A stretch of DNA of 64,000 nucleotides from contig NZ_CAJHBK010000001.1 in the NCBI RefSeq assembly GCF_904846615.1, positions 2,232,001 through 2,296,000 on the forward strand, given 5' to 3'. Shown here piece after piece: positions 8,955-18,061 of this stretch (the stretch's first letter is position 1; the number at the start of each line of letters is the position of its first letter). This DNA is from Psychrobacter sp. JCM 18902 (GTDB lineage Bacteria; Pseudomonadota; Gammaproteobacteria; Pseudomonadales; Moraxellaceae). The notes beneath the pieces were generated by a model. That model worked only from the letters and a program-made list of their open reading frames with translations. It had not been told where the DNA came from and searched no databases. Both the position numbers and the translations under genes were made by a program.

Positions 8955-10025
8955 ATGCTTGCAGATAACTTAAAAGACATACAAAACAAAGCCAAAGAGC
9001 GAACAGTGAAAACTCAGAATATTGAGTATGACTTAGAGACGCTTGTAAAAAAAATAAACAATGGAATCATAAAACTAAATCCAGAATATCAAAGGAATCA
9101 TAGGTGGGAGAATAGTACTTCTTCTAAACTAATCGAAAGTCTTATTCTAAACATCCCAGTTCCATTAATTTATATCTCACAAGACGTTGATGTAGACGAT
9201 GAAGTGGACGAAGGAATAGCTCGCTACTCAGTCATAGATGGTCAACAAAGATTAACTGCTATACATAAATTTCTGATGAACGATCTTATTTTGGAAGGAT
9301 TGGAAGTTCTTGAAGAGCTTAATGGGTTGAAGCACAATCAACTTCCCTCTTTCCTAATAAGACGACTTGAAGAGAGAACTATTCGCTGCTTGCGCATCGA
9401 CTCAACTATAGATAATCAAGTAAAATATGACATCTTCGAACGTCTCAATTCTGGATCTGTAAAATTAGAACCACAAGAACTTAGAAATGCTACTTGTAGA
9501 GGCCCGTTTAAAAAATTGATAAAAGAGTTAGCTAAGAATCATTTGTTCATCTCAGCAACAAAACTCACTGATAAAAAAATCGATAAAATGGAAGATGAAG
9601 AGCTAGTATTGAGATATTTTGCTCTCTCTTATAAGGATGGGTACAAGCAATACAAGAGTTCTTTCAAAAACTTCCTTACTAGAAAAATGACAGAGTTCAA
9701 CGAGCTTAGTTTGGACGAACTATCTATACTAAAGAAAAATTTTATAAACACTTTTCAAATAATTGAAAATTCAGATGTTGAATTACCCTTTACTAAATAC
9801 AGAAGTAAGGATGGTCAGCTCGAATGGATGTCTAATTTTAATGTAGCAGTTTATGACTCTTTAGTTGTACCGCTATCTAAGATGCCACCTTCAACCATTT
9901 TGAATATAGATACTTTCCGAACCTTATTTCATGACACTGATTACTTTAAAACTGTAGAAGGTAGTACAAATGATGCCTCGAAAGTACATACTAGAATTGA
10001 TAAGTCTATTGAGACTCTTCTATGA
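8955..10025 (+). CDS. DUF262 domain protein (GmrSD N-terminal/ParB-Srx-like fold)
   Basis: The 356-residue protein carries the DUF262 core motifs: NPEYQRNHRW at about residues 42-51, DGQQRLTAI at about 95-103, and FERLNSGSVKLEPQELRNA at about 155-175. DUF262 is a ParB/sulfiredoxin-like NTP-using fold, known from GmrSD type IV restriction enzymes and other phage-defence genes. The C-terminal part is helical and shows no DUF1524 HNH nuclease motif, so any nuclease activity would have to come from a partner. The next gene overlaps by four bases (ATGA) and encodes a HEPN protein. AGGTAA precedes the ATG. Codon use is clearly more AT-rich than in flanking genes, suggesting acquisition. Confidence 0.88.
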   Translation: MLADNLKDIQNKAKERTVKTQNIEYDLETLVKKINNGIIKLNPEYQRNHRWENSTSSKLIESLILNIPVPLIYISQDVDVDDEVDEGIARYSVIDGQQRLTAIHKFLMNDLILEGLEVLEELNGLKHNQLPSFLIRRLEERTIRCLRIDSTIDNQVKYDIFERLNSGSVKLEPQELRNATCRGPFKKLIKELAKNHLFISATKLTDKKIDKMEDEELVLRYFALSYKDGYKQYKSSFKNFLTRKMTEFNELSLDELSILKKNFINTFQIIENSDVELPFTKYRSKDGQLEWMSNFNVAVYDSLVVPLSKMPPSTILNIDTFRTLFHDTDYFKTVEGSTNDASKVHTRIDKSIETLL

Positions 10026-10870
10026 GTCAGAATTACCTTAATTTATTAATAAACGAGCTAGAGAGTAGATGGGACGAGATCACTACACTACTCAAGGCAG
10101 CCGAAGATCATAAAGAGACAAATGTTGCTCTGCATGATGCTATCTGTAGATCAGTTACTGTACTTATGGTTACTAACCTAGAAGGTTTTTATAAGGATTT
10201 AATTAGGAATACGATAGATGATTTAAACGATAATTATAGATTTAATGAACTCAGCGAAGCTATTCAAAGGCACTATTGCTCGAAATTTCTAGATAGTCAA
10301 TCTACTGATAAGGCTAAAAATACACTGACTAATATTCTAATAGAAGAGTTTAAAATACTTAACTCCAATATAAACTTCAAACCTTTTTTATACAGTAAAA
10401 ACAACAACCCTAAACCTCAAATTATTGAAACGTTATTCGATAATTTGGGTATAAATATAGTATTTCAGATTTTGAAGTCCTCTCGCTATGAACTAGTTTT
10501 TTCAGAGGGAAATAGTTATCTAGAAGATAAGATCTCGGAGTATACTTATGAGTTACATAACTGTAGCTTAAATTTTCCTTATCAATATACAAGCAAATCT
10601 TTTAATATATTAACCAATACATCTAAACAGCGTAAAGAAAGAACTTTATGGGAAGAATTTTTAGATCAGTTGAATAAGCGTAGACATGAAGTAGCACATG
10701 GAAACGATTTACGAAATATAGACTCAGTTGAACATCTCACGTTTCAAAAGAATAAAATCATTTTCTTACAGCTAGCATTAATTCACATCATAATAGAAGA
10801 ATTTGGTACGTATACTGCGATATATCGTCCACGCTCGATATCTCTAGTAAACATATTAGTTCCAAACTAA
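10022..10870 (+). CDS. HEPN-domain protein, probable RNase (MAE_28990/MAE_18760-like)
   Basis: This 282-residue, mostly helical protein ends with a HEPN motif: KRRHEVAHGND at about residues 219-229, with R221-x4-H226 matching the RX4-6H active site of HEPN ribonucleases. An early segment (LESRWDEITTLLKAA, and TNLEGFYKDLI at about 51-61) resembles MAE_28990-type HEPN proteins found in abundance near defence genes; this subfamily call is from memory of the pattern. The start overlaps the upstream stop, indicating translational coupling with the DUF262 protein. It could be the effector of a defence pair or a toxin held by its partner. AT-rich composition continues through it. Confidence 0.8.
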   Translation: MSQNYLNLLINELESRWDEITTLLKAAEDHKETNVALHDAICRSVTVLMVTNLEGFYKDLIRNTIDDLNDNYRFNELSEAIQRHYCSKFLDSQSTDKAKNTLTNILIEEFKILNSNINFKPFLYSKNNNPKPQIIETLFDNLGINIVFQILKSSRYELVFSEGNSYLEDKISEYTYELHNCSLNFPYQYTSKSFNILTNTSKQRKERTLWEEFLDQLNKRRHEVAHGNDLRNIDSVEHLTFQKNKIIFLQLALIHIIIEEFGTYTAIYRPRSISLVNILVPN

Positions 10871-10898
10871 TACATCTAAAATATTATATGGGGAAAAT

Positions 10899-10930
10899 AA
10901 AAAGCCACCTAAAATCAGGTGGCTTTTTAT
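10899..10930. terminator. Bidirectional terminator between HEPN gene and valS
   Basis: AAAAGCCACCT and AGGTGGCTTTT flank a 6-base loop with A and T tracts on the two sides, serving both convergent genes. Confidence 0.85.
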
Positions 10931-10946
10931 GTCTAAGTTAAAAATA

Positions 10947-13880
10947 TTACAACGCCTTTAACTCTTCCATCTGCCCCGCCATAGCCGTCAACTGCCCTTC
11001 CAGCTCAGCCAATTTCGCCTTCTCAGCATCGACCACTTCCGCAGGGGCTTTACTCACAAAGCCTTCATTACCAAGCTTACGCGCGATGCCTTCGGCTTGA
11101 CCTTTCAACTTATCATATGACTTACCCAAACGAGCCAGCTCAGCCGTAGGATCAATCAGACCTTTCATGGGTACAAGGACGCGCAGCTGACCGACCATGC
11201 TTGATGATGACAACGGCACTTCATCGCCTTCTTTGACGATCTCTAGGCTCTCGACTTTGGCAAGCGCTTTGAACTGATTTTTGATACGGGATAGACGCGC
11301 ATCTTCATCAGCAGAGATATTTTGCAGCAATACTGGCAGACGTACCGCATTGCCGAGTTTCATCTCACCACGGATATTACGGACACTCGCGATTAGCTCT
11401 TGTAGCCATGCCATATCGGCTTCGACTTGCTCACTGATTTGGGCGTCATCCGTTTGTGGATAGTCAGCAACGACGATGCTTTCAGTATTTTTACGACCTA
11501 GTAGTGGCGCAACCGTCTGCCAGATTTGCTCGGTCAGATATGGCATGATTGGATGGCTAAAGCGTAGCGCTGTCTCTAGCACGTGCAGCAGTACATAACG
11601 AATTTGCGCTTTACGCTCGTCAGATACCGAGTCATCATTGAGACTGGCTTTGGCAAGCTCAACGTACCAATCACAGTACTCATTCCAGATAAACTCATAG
11701 ATATCTTGGCTGACCATATCGAGACGATACTGGGCGAAATGCTGGTGGATATCGCCAACGGTAGAGTTCAGACGACTCATGATCCATTTTTCTGGCAATT
11801 CCCAAACGTCAGGGTTTGCCGCTTGGTCGATAGGCTTGGCATTGCCTTCGCTATCGACGCAGTTCATGAGTACAAAACGGCTGGCGTTCCAGATTTTATT
11901 ACAGAAGTTACGATAGCCTTCGACACGCTTTAGATCAAAGTTGATATCGCGACCCGTACTAGCAAGTGAGGTAAAGGTAAAGCGCAGTGCATCCGTACCA
12001 AACGCTGGGATGCCTTCTGGGAACTCTTTACGCGTTTGCTTTTCGATTTTGGCCGCATCTTTTGGATTCATCATATTGCTGGTGCGTTTTTCTACCAGCG
12101 CTTCTAGATCAATACCGTCGATGAGGTCAATCGGATCTAAGACGTTGCCTTTAGATTTTGACATTTTTTGACCATTGCCATCGCGTACCAGACCATGCAC
12201 ATAGACGGTCTTAAATGGTACTTGCGGCGTGCCATCTTCATTTTTCACGAAGTGCATGGTCATCATGATCATGCGGGCAACCCAAAAAAAGATAATGTCA
12301 AAACCCGTCACCAACACGCTGGTCGGGTGAAAGGTTTCAAGCACGCGTGGATCAGCATTGACGTCCGCCCAGTCAAGCGTACTAAACGTCCATAGACCAG
12401 AGCTAAACCACGTATCGAGTACGTCGTCATCTTGGCGTAATTTAATGTCGTCGCTTAGATTGTACTTAGTACGCACTTCTGCTTCATCACGAGCCACATA
12501 AATCTCGCCAGTCGCATCGTCATACCATGCAGGGATGCGATGTCCCCACCACAACTGACGGCTGATACACCAATCTTGCAGATCGGTCATCCACGACATA
12601 TACATGTTTTTATACTGTGCAGGGACGAACTCGATGCTGCCGTCTTCTACTGCGTCAATCGCAGGCTTGGCAAGCTCTTTGACCGCCACATACCACTGAT
12701 CGGTCAACCACGGCTCAACGATCGTGCCGCCACGCTCAGCACGCGGAGCTTTTAGTGCATAGTCTTCGATATCTTCTAGCCAGCCCTGCTCGCCTGCTTG
12801 CGCTACAAGGAACTTACGAGCGGCAAAACGCTCAAGTCCTGCATATTCGCTAGGCGTGGTTTCTAATTCTGGCTCACGCGTTTGCAGATCAGGATAGACT
12901 TCCATCGCTGGCAAAATGTTAGCACGCTCATCAAGGATATTAATCAATGGCAAGCTATGACGACGGCCCAGTTCATAATCGTTAAAATCATGCGCTGGGG
13001 TGATTTTTACACAGCCCGTACCGAAGTCTTTTTCGACATAATCATCAGCGACGATAGGCACGACGCGACCAGTGATTGGCAGAGTAATGGTTTTGCCAAC
13101 TAAATGTGCATAACGCTCATCGCTAGGATTGACCGCGACAGCCGTATCACCAAGCAATGTCTCAGGACGCGTGGTGGCTACCACAAGATAGTTTTTGCCA
13201 TCTTGGGTGGTTAGGTCTTTATCCGTGAAATGATAGCGGAAATGCCACAAGCTGCCTTTTTCATCATGATTTTCGACTTCTAGGTCAGATAGCGCGGTTT
13301 GGAACTTAGGATCCCAGTTGACCAAACGCTTACCACGATAGATAAGCCCATCGTCAAACAGACGAACGAACACTTCTTTTACCGCGTTAGACAGACCATC
13401 ATCCATGGTAAAGCGCTCACGCGACCAATCAACCGAGCTGCCCAAACGGCGAATTTGGCTGGTGATATTGCCGCCCGATTCTTCTTTCCATTCCCACACT
13501 TTATCGACGAAGTCTTCACGCGTCATATCACGGCGTTTGAGTCCTTGTGCTTCGAGGCGACGTTCAACGACCATTTGGGTCGCGATACCAGCATGATCTG
13601 TACCCGGTTGCCAAAGCGTATTGTCACCATCCATGCGATGATAACGCGTGAGCGCATCCATAATCGCGTTGTTAAATCCATGACCCATATGCAGAGAGCC
13701 GGTGACGTTCGGCGGTGGTAGTGCGATAGAAAATGACTCTTCTTTGTCAAACGTCGGCTTAAAATAGCCGCTTTCTTCCCAGCCTTGATACATGCCTGCT
13801 TCGACTTCCGCAGGATTGTACGCATTCTCTAACTGGCTTAAGGCCGCTTGAATAGATGTAGTGAGGTTGTGGTTACTCAT
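10947..13880 (-). CDS. valS: Valyl-tRNA synthetase
   Basis: This 977-residue class I aminoacyl-tRNA synthetase charges tRNA-Val in the cytoplasm. The HIGH-type motif is HMGH at residues 64-67 within [14 protein letters not shown], and the second signature KMSKS is at about 572-576. The editing (CP1) domain is present between them ([15 protein letters not shown]). The C-terminal anticodon-binding domain and the coiled-coil arm ([15 protein letters not shown]) complete it. The start is the ATG at 13878-13880 with only a weak ribosome site; a [18 protein letters not shown] leader precedes the catalytic domain. It is convergent with the HEPN gene and appears monocistronic. Confidence 0.97.
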   Translation of the reverse strand: MSNHNLTTSIQAALSQLENAYNPAEVEAGMYQGWEESGYFKPTFDKEESFSIALPPPNVTGSLHMGHGFNNAIMDALTRYHRMDGDNTLWQPGTDHAGIATQMVVERRLEAQGLKRRDMTREDFVDKVWEWKEESGGNITSQIRRLGSSVDWSRERFTMDDGLSNAVKEVFVRLFDDGLIYRGKRLVNWDPKFQTALSDLEVENHDEKGSLWHFRYHFTDKDLTTQDGKNYLVVATTRPETLLGDTAVAVNPSDERYAHLVGKTITLPITGRVVPIVADDYVEKDFGTGCVKITPAHDFNDYELGRRHSLPLINILDERANILPAMEVYPDLQTREPELETTPSEYAGLERFAARKFLVAQAGEQGWLEDIEDYALKAPRAERGGTIVEPWLTDQWYVAVKELAKPAIDAVEDGSIEFVPAQYKNMYMSWMTDLQDWCISRQLWWGHRIPAWYDDATGEIYVARDEAEVRTKYNLSDDIKLRQDDDVLDTWFSSGLWTFSTLDWADVNADPRVLETFHPTSVLVTGFDIIFFWVARMIMMTMHFVKNEDGTPQVPFKTVYVHGLVRDGNGQKMSKSKGNVLDPIDLIDGIDLEALVEKRTSNMMNPKDAAKIEKQTRKEFPEGIPAFGTDALRFTFTSLASTGRDINFDLKRVEGYRNFCNKIWNASRFVLMNCVDSEGNAKPIDQAANPDVWELPEKWIMSRLNSTVGDIHQHFAQYRLDMVSQDIYEFIWNEYCDWYVELAKASLNDDSVSDERKAQIRYVLLHVLETALRFSHPIMPYLTEQIWQTVAPLLGRKNTESIVVADYPQTDDAQISEQVEADMAWLQELIASVRNIRGEMKLGNAVRLPVLLQNISADEDARLSRIKNQFKALAKVESLEIVKEGDEVPLSSSSMVGQLRVLVPMKGLIDPTAELARLGKSYDKLKGQAEGIARKLGNEGFVSKAPAEVVDAEKAKLAELEGQLTAMAGQMEELKAL

Positions 13881-14197
13881 AATGGCATTATCTTTTATTG
13901 ATTGAATGTGATTAAAGCGAATATAAAAATTAGGAAAATCATGAATAGAGTGATTTTAACGCAGATGGCCAGATTTTGTTAGATGCTAAGGCAATTTATC
14001 AGACTTGCAGAGTGGCATTGCCCCATTAATAAGCGCAAAAGCCCATAAAGGCCCTCAATCGAATGAGATTCCAACAAAATAAGTGCTAGTGATGTTATAA
14101 AATATGGGTCATGCTATGAGATATATTTTATAACATCACTAGCATATAAATGGCGTCTTTATCCTAAAATCATGATTTTATAAACAGCGAGCCGACC
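13881..14197. other. Intergenic region with a long inverted repeat
   Basis: This spacer carries the valS promoter region and a perfect 22-base inverted repeat at 14084-14144. No ORF or RNA gene was recognised. Confidence 0.5.
14084..14144. repeat. Perfect 22-base inverted repeat with 17-base loop
   Basis: The left arm at 14084-14105 (TGCTAGTGATG...) is the exact reverse complement of the right arm at 14123-14144 (...CATCACTAGCA). There is no T tract, so it is not a simple terminator. It lies upstream of the formate/nitrite-family gene and may be an operator, an mRNA structure or an element remnant. Confidence 0.75.
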
Positions 14198-14292
14198 GTG
14201 TCCAAAGATACCGAGCACACCTATAACAATAGCAGCCACTCAACAGCGCTCAAGCTGATGAATCTGACGCTAATGAAATAGACGATAAGCGC

Positions 14293-15309
14293 TTGATTGA
14301 TGATAGCGTTTATCAATCATCTACTGCTGAAGATAAAGACATTAGCAAGCCTGCGATACCAGATGACACCGAGGCGACAGAAAGTTTAGAAGACGAAGAT
14401 TTCTCTGAAGATATGAGCGAAGCAGATAAAGAAACCATCAAAAAAGTCGCCAATGATGATAACTTGAGTCAAGCAAAGAGCTATGCCAGTATCTTGGTTG
14501 AGCAGGTGATGGATGCCAAAGAAACCTTTGAACGTTCGCTTGGCTCGCTATTTACCAGTGCTTTTACCGCTGGGCTTGAGATTGGCATTAGCTTCTTTAT
14601 GATTTTATCAGCTTTTGCGCTGTTGAGTGGCGTACTACCAAGCCAATACGCGATCGTGCTCGCCTCCCTACTTTACCCAATTGGATTTATCATCGTCGTC
14701 ATTGGTCAGTCGCTATTATTCACCGAACAGACATCGCTGTTAAGCCTACCTGTGCTTAACAAGATTGAACCGCTGCATAAACTGCTACGCCTTTGGGGCA
14801 TTGTCATTGCTGGCAACATCGTTGGCGGTTGTTTGTTTGCCGCATTGATGATAGGTTTGGGTTTAAATATGCAGCTGTTTAGCGTGAGCGACATCGACAC
14901 TTATGCCGAACACATTTTAGGATTTAGGTGGTGGGTCATATTTGGTAGCGCCATCTTAGCAGGTTGGATGATGGGCGTCACTGCGTGGCTTGTGACCTCA
15001 GCACGCGACACCCTTAGCCGCATCGTTTTGGTGACGCTTATTACTGGCAGTATTGGTTTTTTAGGATTGCACCACAGTATCGTGGGCAACATTGAGATTT
15101 TTTCTGCCTTGCTATACGGCAATACCGTCAGCTTGGGGCGTTATTTACTGTTTTTAGTAGTGATATTGCTGGGCAATACCGTCGGCGGCGTGGTGTTTGT
15201 GGCGGTACTCAAAAACCGTACCTTCTTATTTCAAATCGAAAAAGTGAAAGAACAAACGGCTAGTGAACAAGCGGAATCTAAAACCAGTATAAATACCCGC
15301 CGACCTTGA
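14293..15309 (+). CDS. Formate/nitrite transporter (FNT) family channel, N-terminus probably frameshifted
   Basis: The 338-residue reading has a long acidic cytosolic leader (about 75 residues) followed by a six-segment FNT-like membrane domain (FTAGLEIGISFFMILSAFAL at about residue 92, then GNIVGGCLF and LLGNTVGGVVF). FNT proteins are pentameric channels for small anions; this YfdC-like branch with an acidic leader has no fixed substrate. No ATG opens the frame; TTG at 14293 is the first usable start and has a poor ribosome site. The frame is open back to 14233, and a GTG frame starting at 14198 encodes a similar hydrophilic leader in a different phase, so a one-base loss near 14245 is likely. 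The membrane core is intact. A hairpin at 15357-15398 ends the gene. Confidence 0.8.
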   Translation: MIDDSVYQSSTAEDKDISKPAIPDDTEATESLEDEDFSEDMSEADKETIKKVANDDNLSQAKSYASILVEQVMDAKETFERSLGSLFTSAFTAGLEIGISFFMILSAFALLSGVLPSQYAIVLASLLYPIGFIIVVIGQSLLFTEQTSLLSLPVLNKIEPLHKLLRLWGIVIAGNIVGGCLFAALMIGLGLNMQLFSVSDIDTYAEHILGFRWWVIFGSAILAGWMMGVTAWLVTSARDTLSRIVLVTLITGSIGFLGLHHSIVGNIEIFSALLYGNTVSLGRYLLFLVVILLGNTVGGVVFVAVLKNRTFLFQIEKVKEQTASEQAESKTSINTRRP

Positions 15310-15356
15310 TTGGTATTGGTTAATGCTAAATGCTATAAATAGATAACTCACCTATT

Positions 15357-15398
15357 ACCCATAACAAGGTTCAATATTTAAACCTGTTATGGGTTTTC
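15357..15398 (+). terminator. Rho-independent terminator after FNT gene
   Basis: CCCATAACAAGGTT pairs with AACCTGTTATGGG (one bulged base) followed by TTTT, between two convergent genes. Confidence 0.75.
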
Positions 15399-15403
15399 AG
15401 CAT

Positions 15404-16327
15404 CTACAGCATACGCGCTGCCAACACGCTATCTTCTATTTCAGATTTTCTCAGCTTATCGTGTTGAGCGCTAAATATACGCACCAAAATCCCCGCGCTT
15501 AAGAACATCACCAAGGTATAAATGGCTGGCATCATTGACATATCGTAGTTAGATAATAACGTCAATGCCATAAATATCGACAAGGTACTGTTTTGTAGAC
15601 CGACTTCTAGCGTCACCGAGGTTCTTTGCGCCCAGTTGAGACCGACCCATTTACTACTATAATAACCGAGCGCCATGGTTGAGAGATTTAATAATACCGA
15701 TACGGGACCAGTAGCGATAAAGGCGTCGACAATGATATCGCGTTGCACATAGCCCAAAAACAGCACTAAAAACGTTAAAAATATCACCCCAAATCGAGAC
15801 ACATAGACTTGTGAGCGATCGGCAACGGTTGGTGCATAGCGTTTAATCAGCATACCGACACTAATAGGTACTATCGTCAGTACCACCAAAGTCAGCATCG
15901 TTTTTACTACTGGCAACTCAAACTCACTACCGCTGCCCATAAAATAAATCAATGAAAAACTCAGCACAATGGGAATGGTAAAGACGGTAATCACGCTCGC
16001 AATCGCGGTCATCGTCACCGACAGTGCCACATCGCCTTTGGCTAAATAGGTAAATAAGTTTGAGGTAGTGCCACCCGGACACAATACGAGGAGCATAACT
16101 CCGACGGCATACTCTGGGCGTAATGGCATGATATTGGCCAAGGCAAAGCCAATGATAGGTAACAGTATCAACTGATTGGTCAAGCCAATGCCGACTGCTT
16201 TTGGATATTTTAAAACCCGTTTAAAATCGTTGGTGACGAGGGTCAGACCCATGCCCATCATGATTAAAAACAGACAAATAGGAATGATAACTGAATTGAC
16301 TAACGTGACTATGGCAAGACCTTCCAT
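15404..16327 (-). CDS. Bile acid:sodium symporter (BASS/SBF) family transporter
   Basis: This 307-residue protein has about nine predicted membrane segments. Family features include an early PICLFLIMMGMGLTL helix, LLVLCPGGTTSNLFTYLAKGD at about residues 80-100, the stretch containing the sodium-binding crossover motifs, and VTLEVGLQNSTLSIFMALTL at about 237-256. These place it in the SBF family of sodium-coupled organic-anion transporters. Substrates in bacteria vary (bile acids, pantoate, keto acids), so none is assigned. It is a single gene on the minus strand; the ATG is at 16325-16327. Confidence 0.88.
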   Translation of the reverse strand: MEGLAIVTLVNSVIIPICLFLIMMGMGLTLVTNDFKRVLKYPKAVGIGLTNQLILLPIIGFALANIMPLRPEYAVGVMLLVLCPGGTTSNLFTYLAKGDVALSVTMTAIASVITVFTIPIVLSFSLIYFMGSGSEFELPVVKTMLTLVVLTIVPISVGMLIKRYAPTVADRSQVYVSRFGVIFLTFLVLFLGYVQRDIIVDAFIATGPVSVLLNLSTMALGYYSSKWVGLNWAQRTSVTLEVGLQNSTLSIFMALTLLSNYDMSMMPAIYTLVMFLSAGILVRIFSAQHDKLRKSEIEDSVLAARML

Positions 16328-16617
16328 AACTACATCCTTGTAGATAAGAGCTGTTTATAGGTTCAATTTATAGATGAATTTTATAGACCGAGTATGCTGA
16401 TTAAATGACACCTGATTAGCAATCCTTGCTAAGGCGTATCCTCATAATCAATAGCCGTTAAACACCGACAATCAATTAAAAAAACAGCAAAAAATAAGAC
16501 ATGGTAAAAGCAAGTATATAGGGGTAAAGTCGCCCTTATTTGCTTTATTCAACGACTCATCAGTCAAATATGGTGTTTGGGTTTAGAAAACGATGAAATA
16601 TCATTGAACAGCAACCT

Positions 16618-16872
16618 TCAATCACCACCACCTGAATCACCACCACCTGAATCACCACCACCTGAATCACCACCACCTGAATCACCACCACCTGAATCAC
16701 CGCTACTTGAGTCGCTGCTGCTTGAATCACTACCATCGCTATCGTCAAGATTATCCTGATCCCAAGAAGAATCCAAAGAAACTGGCGAATTGTCGCGGCT
16801 TCCAAACCAACTGGCGACTTTTATGACGATATAAAGGATCATAAATCCAGCGATAATCTGTAGAAGAAGCAT
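16618..16872 (-). CDS. Small membrane peptide with GGGDS repeats
   Basis: The 84-residue protein has one N-terminal membrane helix (LLLQIIAGFMILYIVIKVA, about residues 2-20), an acidic Ser/Asp linker and a C-terminal tail made of five DSGGG-type units. The units are encoded by an almost identical 15-base repeat at about 16621-16695. It follows two YbjQ-type genes on the same strand and may be cotranscribed with them. No function is known. The tail composition (Gly, Asp, Ser) resembles low-complexity linkers rather than an enzyme. Repeat-number changes by slippage are likely between strains. Confidence 0.65.
   Translation of the reverse strand: MLLLQIIAGFMILYIVIKVASWFGSRDNSPVSLDSSWDQDNLDDSDGSDSSSSDSSSGDSGGGDSGGGDSGGGDSGGGDSGGGD
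16621..16695. repeat. Tandem 15-base repeat, five copies
   Basis: The unit TCACCACCACCTGAA occurs five times with no spacer. It keeps the reading frame and encodes Ser-Gly-Gly-Gly-Asp in the tail of the small membrane peptide. Confidence 0.9.
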
Positions 16873-16998
16873 GGTTTATTCTTTATAAATAACAGGTGAG
16901 GTAAGTAAGAGAAGGTATACATGAGGGACAATCAAAACGCATGAATAGCATTCAAGCATAGATATTGATTACATTAATTCTGAGTGATTCATTGCGCT

Positions 16999-17469
16999 TT
17001 AGAGTTGCTCACGGCTGTTCACTGCAGTGCCATAAGCGATGGCTTCAACCATGCTGCCCAATTGATTGATATTGCTAACTTCTAGACGTAAACCGTAAAT
17101 ATGGTTATAGCCTTTGGCTTGTGCTTCGGTACGCATACGTACAAGAGCTTCGCGGCGGGCACGGTCGAGTAAGGTCTCGTAAGTGGTCAGGTTTTTGCCA
17201 AAAATGCTCAATACCCGAGCGATAATCATTTTGAAATAATCTTGGGCAATAACCACGCTGCCAAGTACCAGCTCGCCCTCAGTATTGGCAACAAGTTTTG
17301 GCACATAAAAGCGCTCACTTGAGACCATAATATGGCTTAATTCTTGCTCTGCAATGCTTAACTGCGCGAGATGTTGGCGCTCATGACGCGACCCAAAGAA
17401 CCAACCAGCAGCGAATAATAAAATAAACGGTGCGTAATTGATAAGCATTTGGGTAAGGGAGTTATTCAT
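16999..17469 (-). CDS. Membrane-anchored YbjQ-type (DUF74) protein
   Basis: The 156-residue protein begins with a membrane helix (INYAPFILLFAAGWFFGSR, about residues 10-28) and then has a diverged YbjQ/DUF74 domain, with the matched sequence LLDRARREALVRMRTEAQAKG in its core helix. The usual YbjQ start (glycine-rich VxG..V) is replaced. DUF74 proteins form pentameric barrels of unknown role, sometimes labelled heavy-metal-binding. It follows the classic YbjQ gene with a 60-base gap, so the two are probably one operon and may form mixed or membrane-tethered assemblies. The ATG follows AGAGACGTGCC. Confidence 0.72.
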   Translation of the reverse strand: MNNSLTQMLINYAPFILLFAAGWFFGSRHERQHLAQLSIAEQELSHIMVSSERFYVPKLVANTEGELVLGSVVIAQDYFKMIIARVLSIFGKNLTTYETLLDRARREALVRMRTEAQAKGYNHIYGLRLEVSNINQLGSMVEAIAYGTAVNSREQL

Positions 17470-17529
17470 GGCACGTCTCTTGTCATAAACTTATCAGAAA
17501 AAAGCATCGATGCTTTAAGATTTGGTTAG

Positions 17530-17976
17530 CTAACCAAAAGGGTTGAAACGTGGCAAGTCATCGGTCGCTGTCGGTGCAGAATTTTGTAGATTTGGCTGTT
17601 GACCAGACTGATGATAAGAGTCGCTCGGTGGGGTTTGATAGACTTTCTGCGGCATCGGTATGGCTTTGACAGCGGTGCCATAGACAAACAATTCAGAAGC
17701 TCCCTGCGCGATGCTAGAGGTCGAAAAACGCAACCCCACCACCGCATCTGCACCCAAAGCTTCTGCTTTGACAATCATCCGATCGATCGCCTCTTGGCGT
17801 GACTCTTCTAACAGCTCAGTATAAGCCGTTAACTCACCACCGACGATATTCTTAAGTCCAGCAAACAAGTCTTTGCCGACATGTTTTGAGCGTACGGTAC
17901 TGCCGTACACCACATCTAAACGCTCGGTGATCTGATAGTTGGGCAAATGCTCAAGATTGGAGAGTTGCACAGTCAT
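17530..17976 (-). CDS. YbjQ/DUF74 family protein
   Basis: This 148-residue protein shows the DUF74 pattern: RLDVVYGSTVRSKHVGKD at about residues 19-36, KNIVGGELTAYTELLEESRQ at about 42-61, then AEALGADAVVGLRFSTSSI and FVYGTAV at about 72-105. A Pro/Gln-rich C-terminal tail is additional to the family core of about 105 residues. The family has no established activity. It heads a three-gene minus-strand cluster with the membrane-anchored relative and the Gly/Asp-repeat peptide. The start has AAGG seven bases upstream. Confidence 0.85.
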   Translation of the reverse strand: MTVQLSNLEHLPNYQITERLDVVYGSTVRSKHVGKDLFAGLKNIVGGELTAYTELLEESRQEAIDRMIVKAEALGADAVVGLRFSTSSIAQGASELFVYGTAVKAIPMPQKVYQTPPSDSYHQSGQQPNLQNSAPTATDDLPRFNPFG

Positions 17977-18061
17977 AATACGACCTTATCGGTGACGTTA
18001 TATAGACAGCGTCAACTTGGATATAGACCAAACCACGCTGCCCGTATATTGATAAAAAAGG

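Noticed and set aside
8887..10870. Toxin-antitoxin call for the DUF262-HEPN pair
   Set aside because: The partner is not a small antitoxin or MNT-type nucleotidyltransferase, so a defence-type pair is the better description for now.
13299..13721. 140-codon antisense ORF inside valS
   Set aside because: Shadow of the valS coding frame; no start signal and no recognisable protein.
16621..16695. Possible CRISPR-like array
   Set aside because: Units are 15 bases with no spacers and encode a protein tail, so it is a coding tandem repeat.
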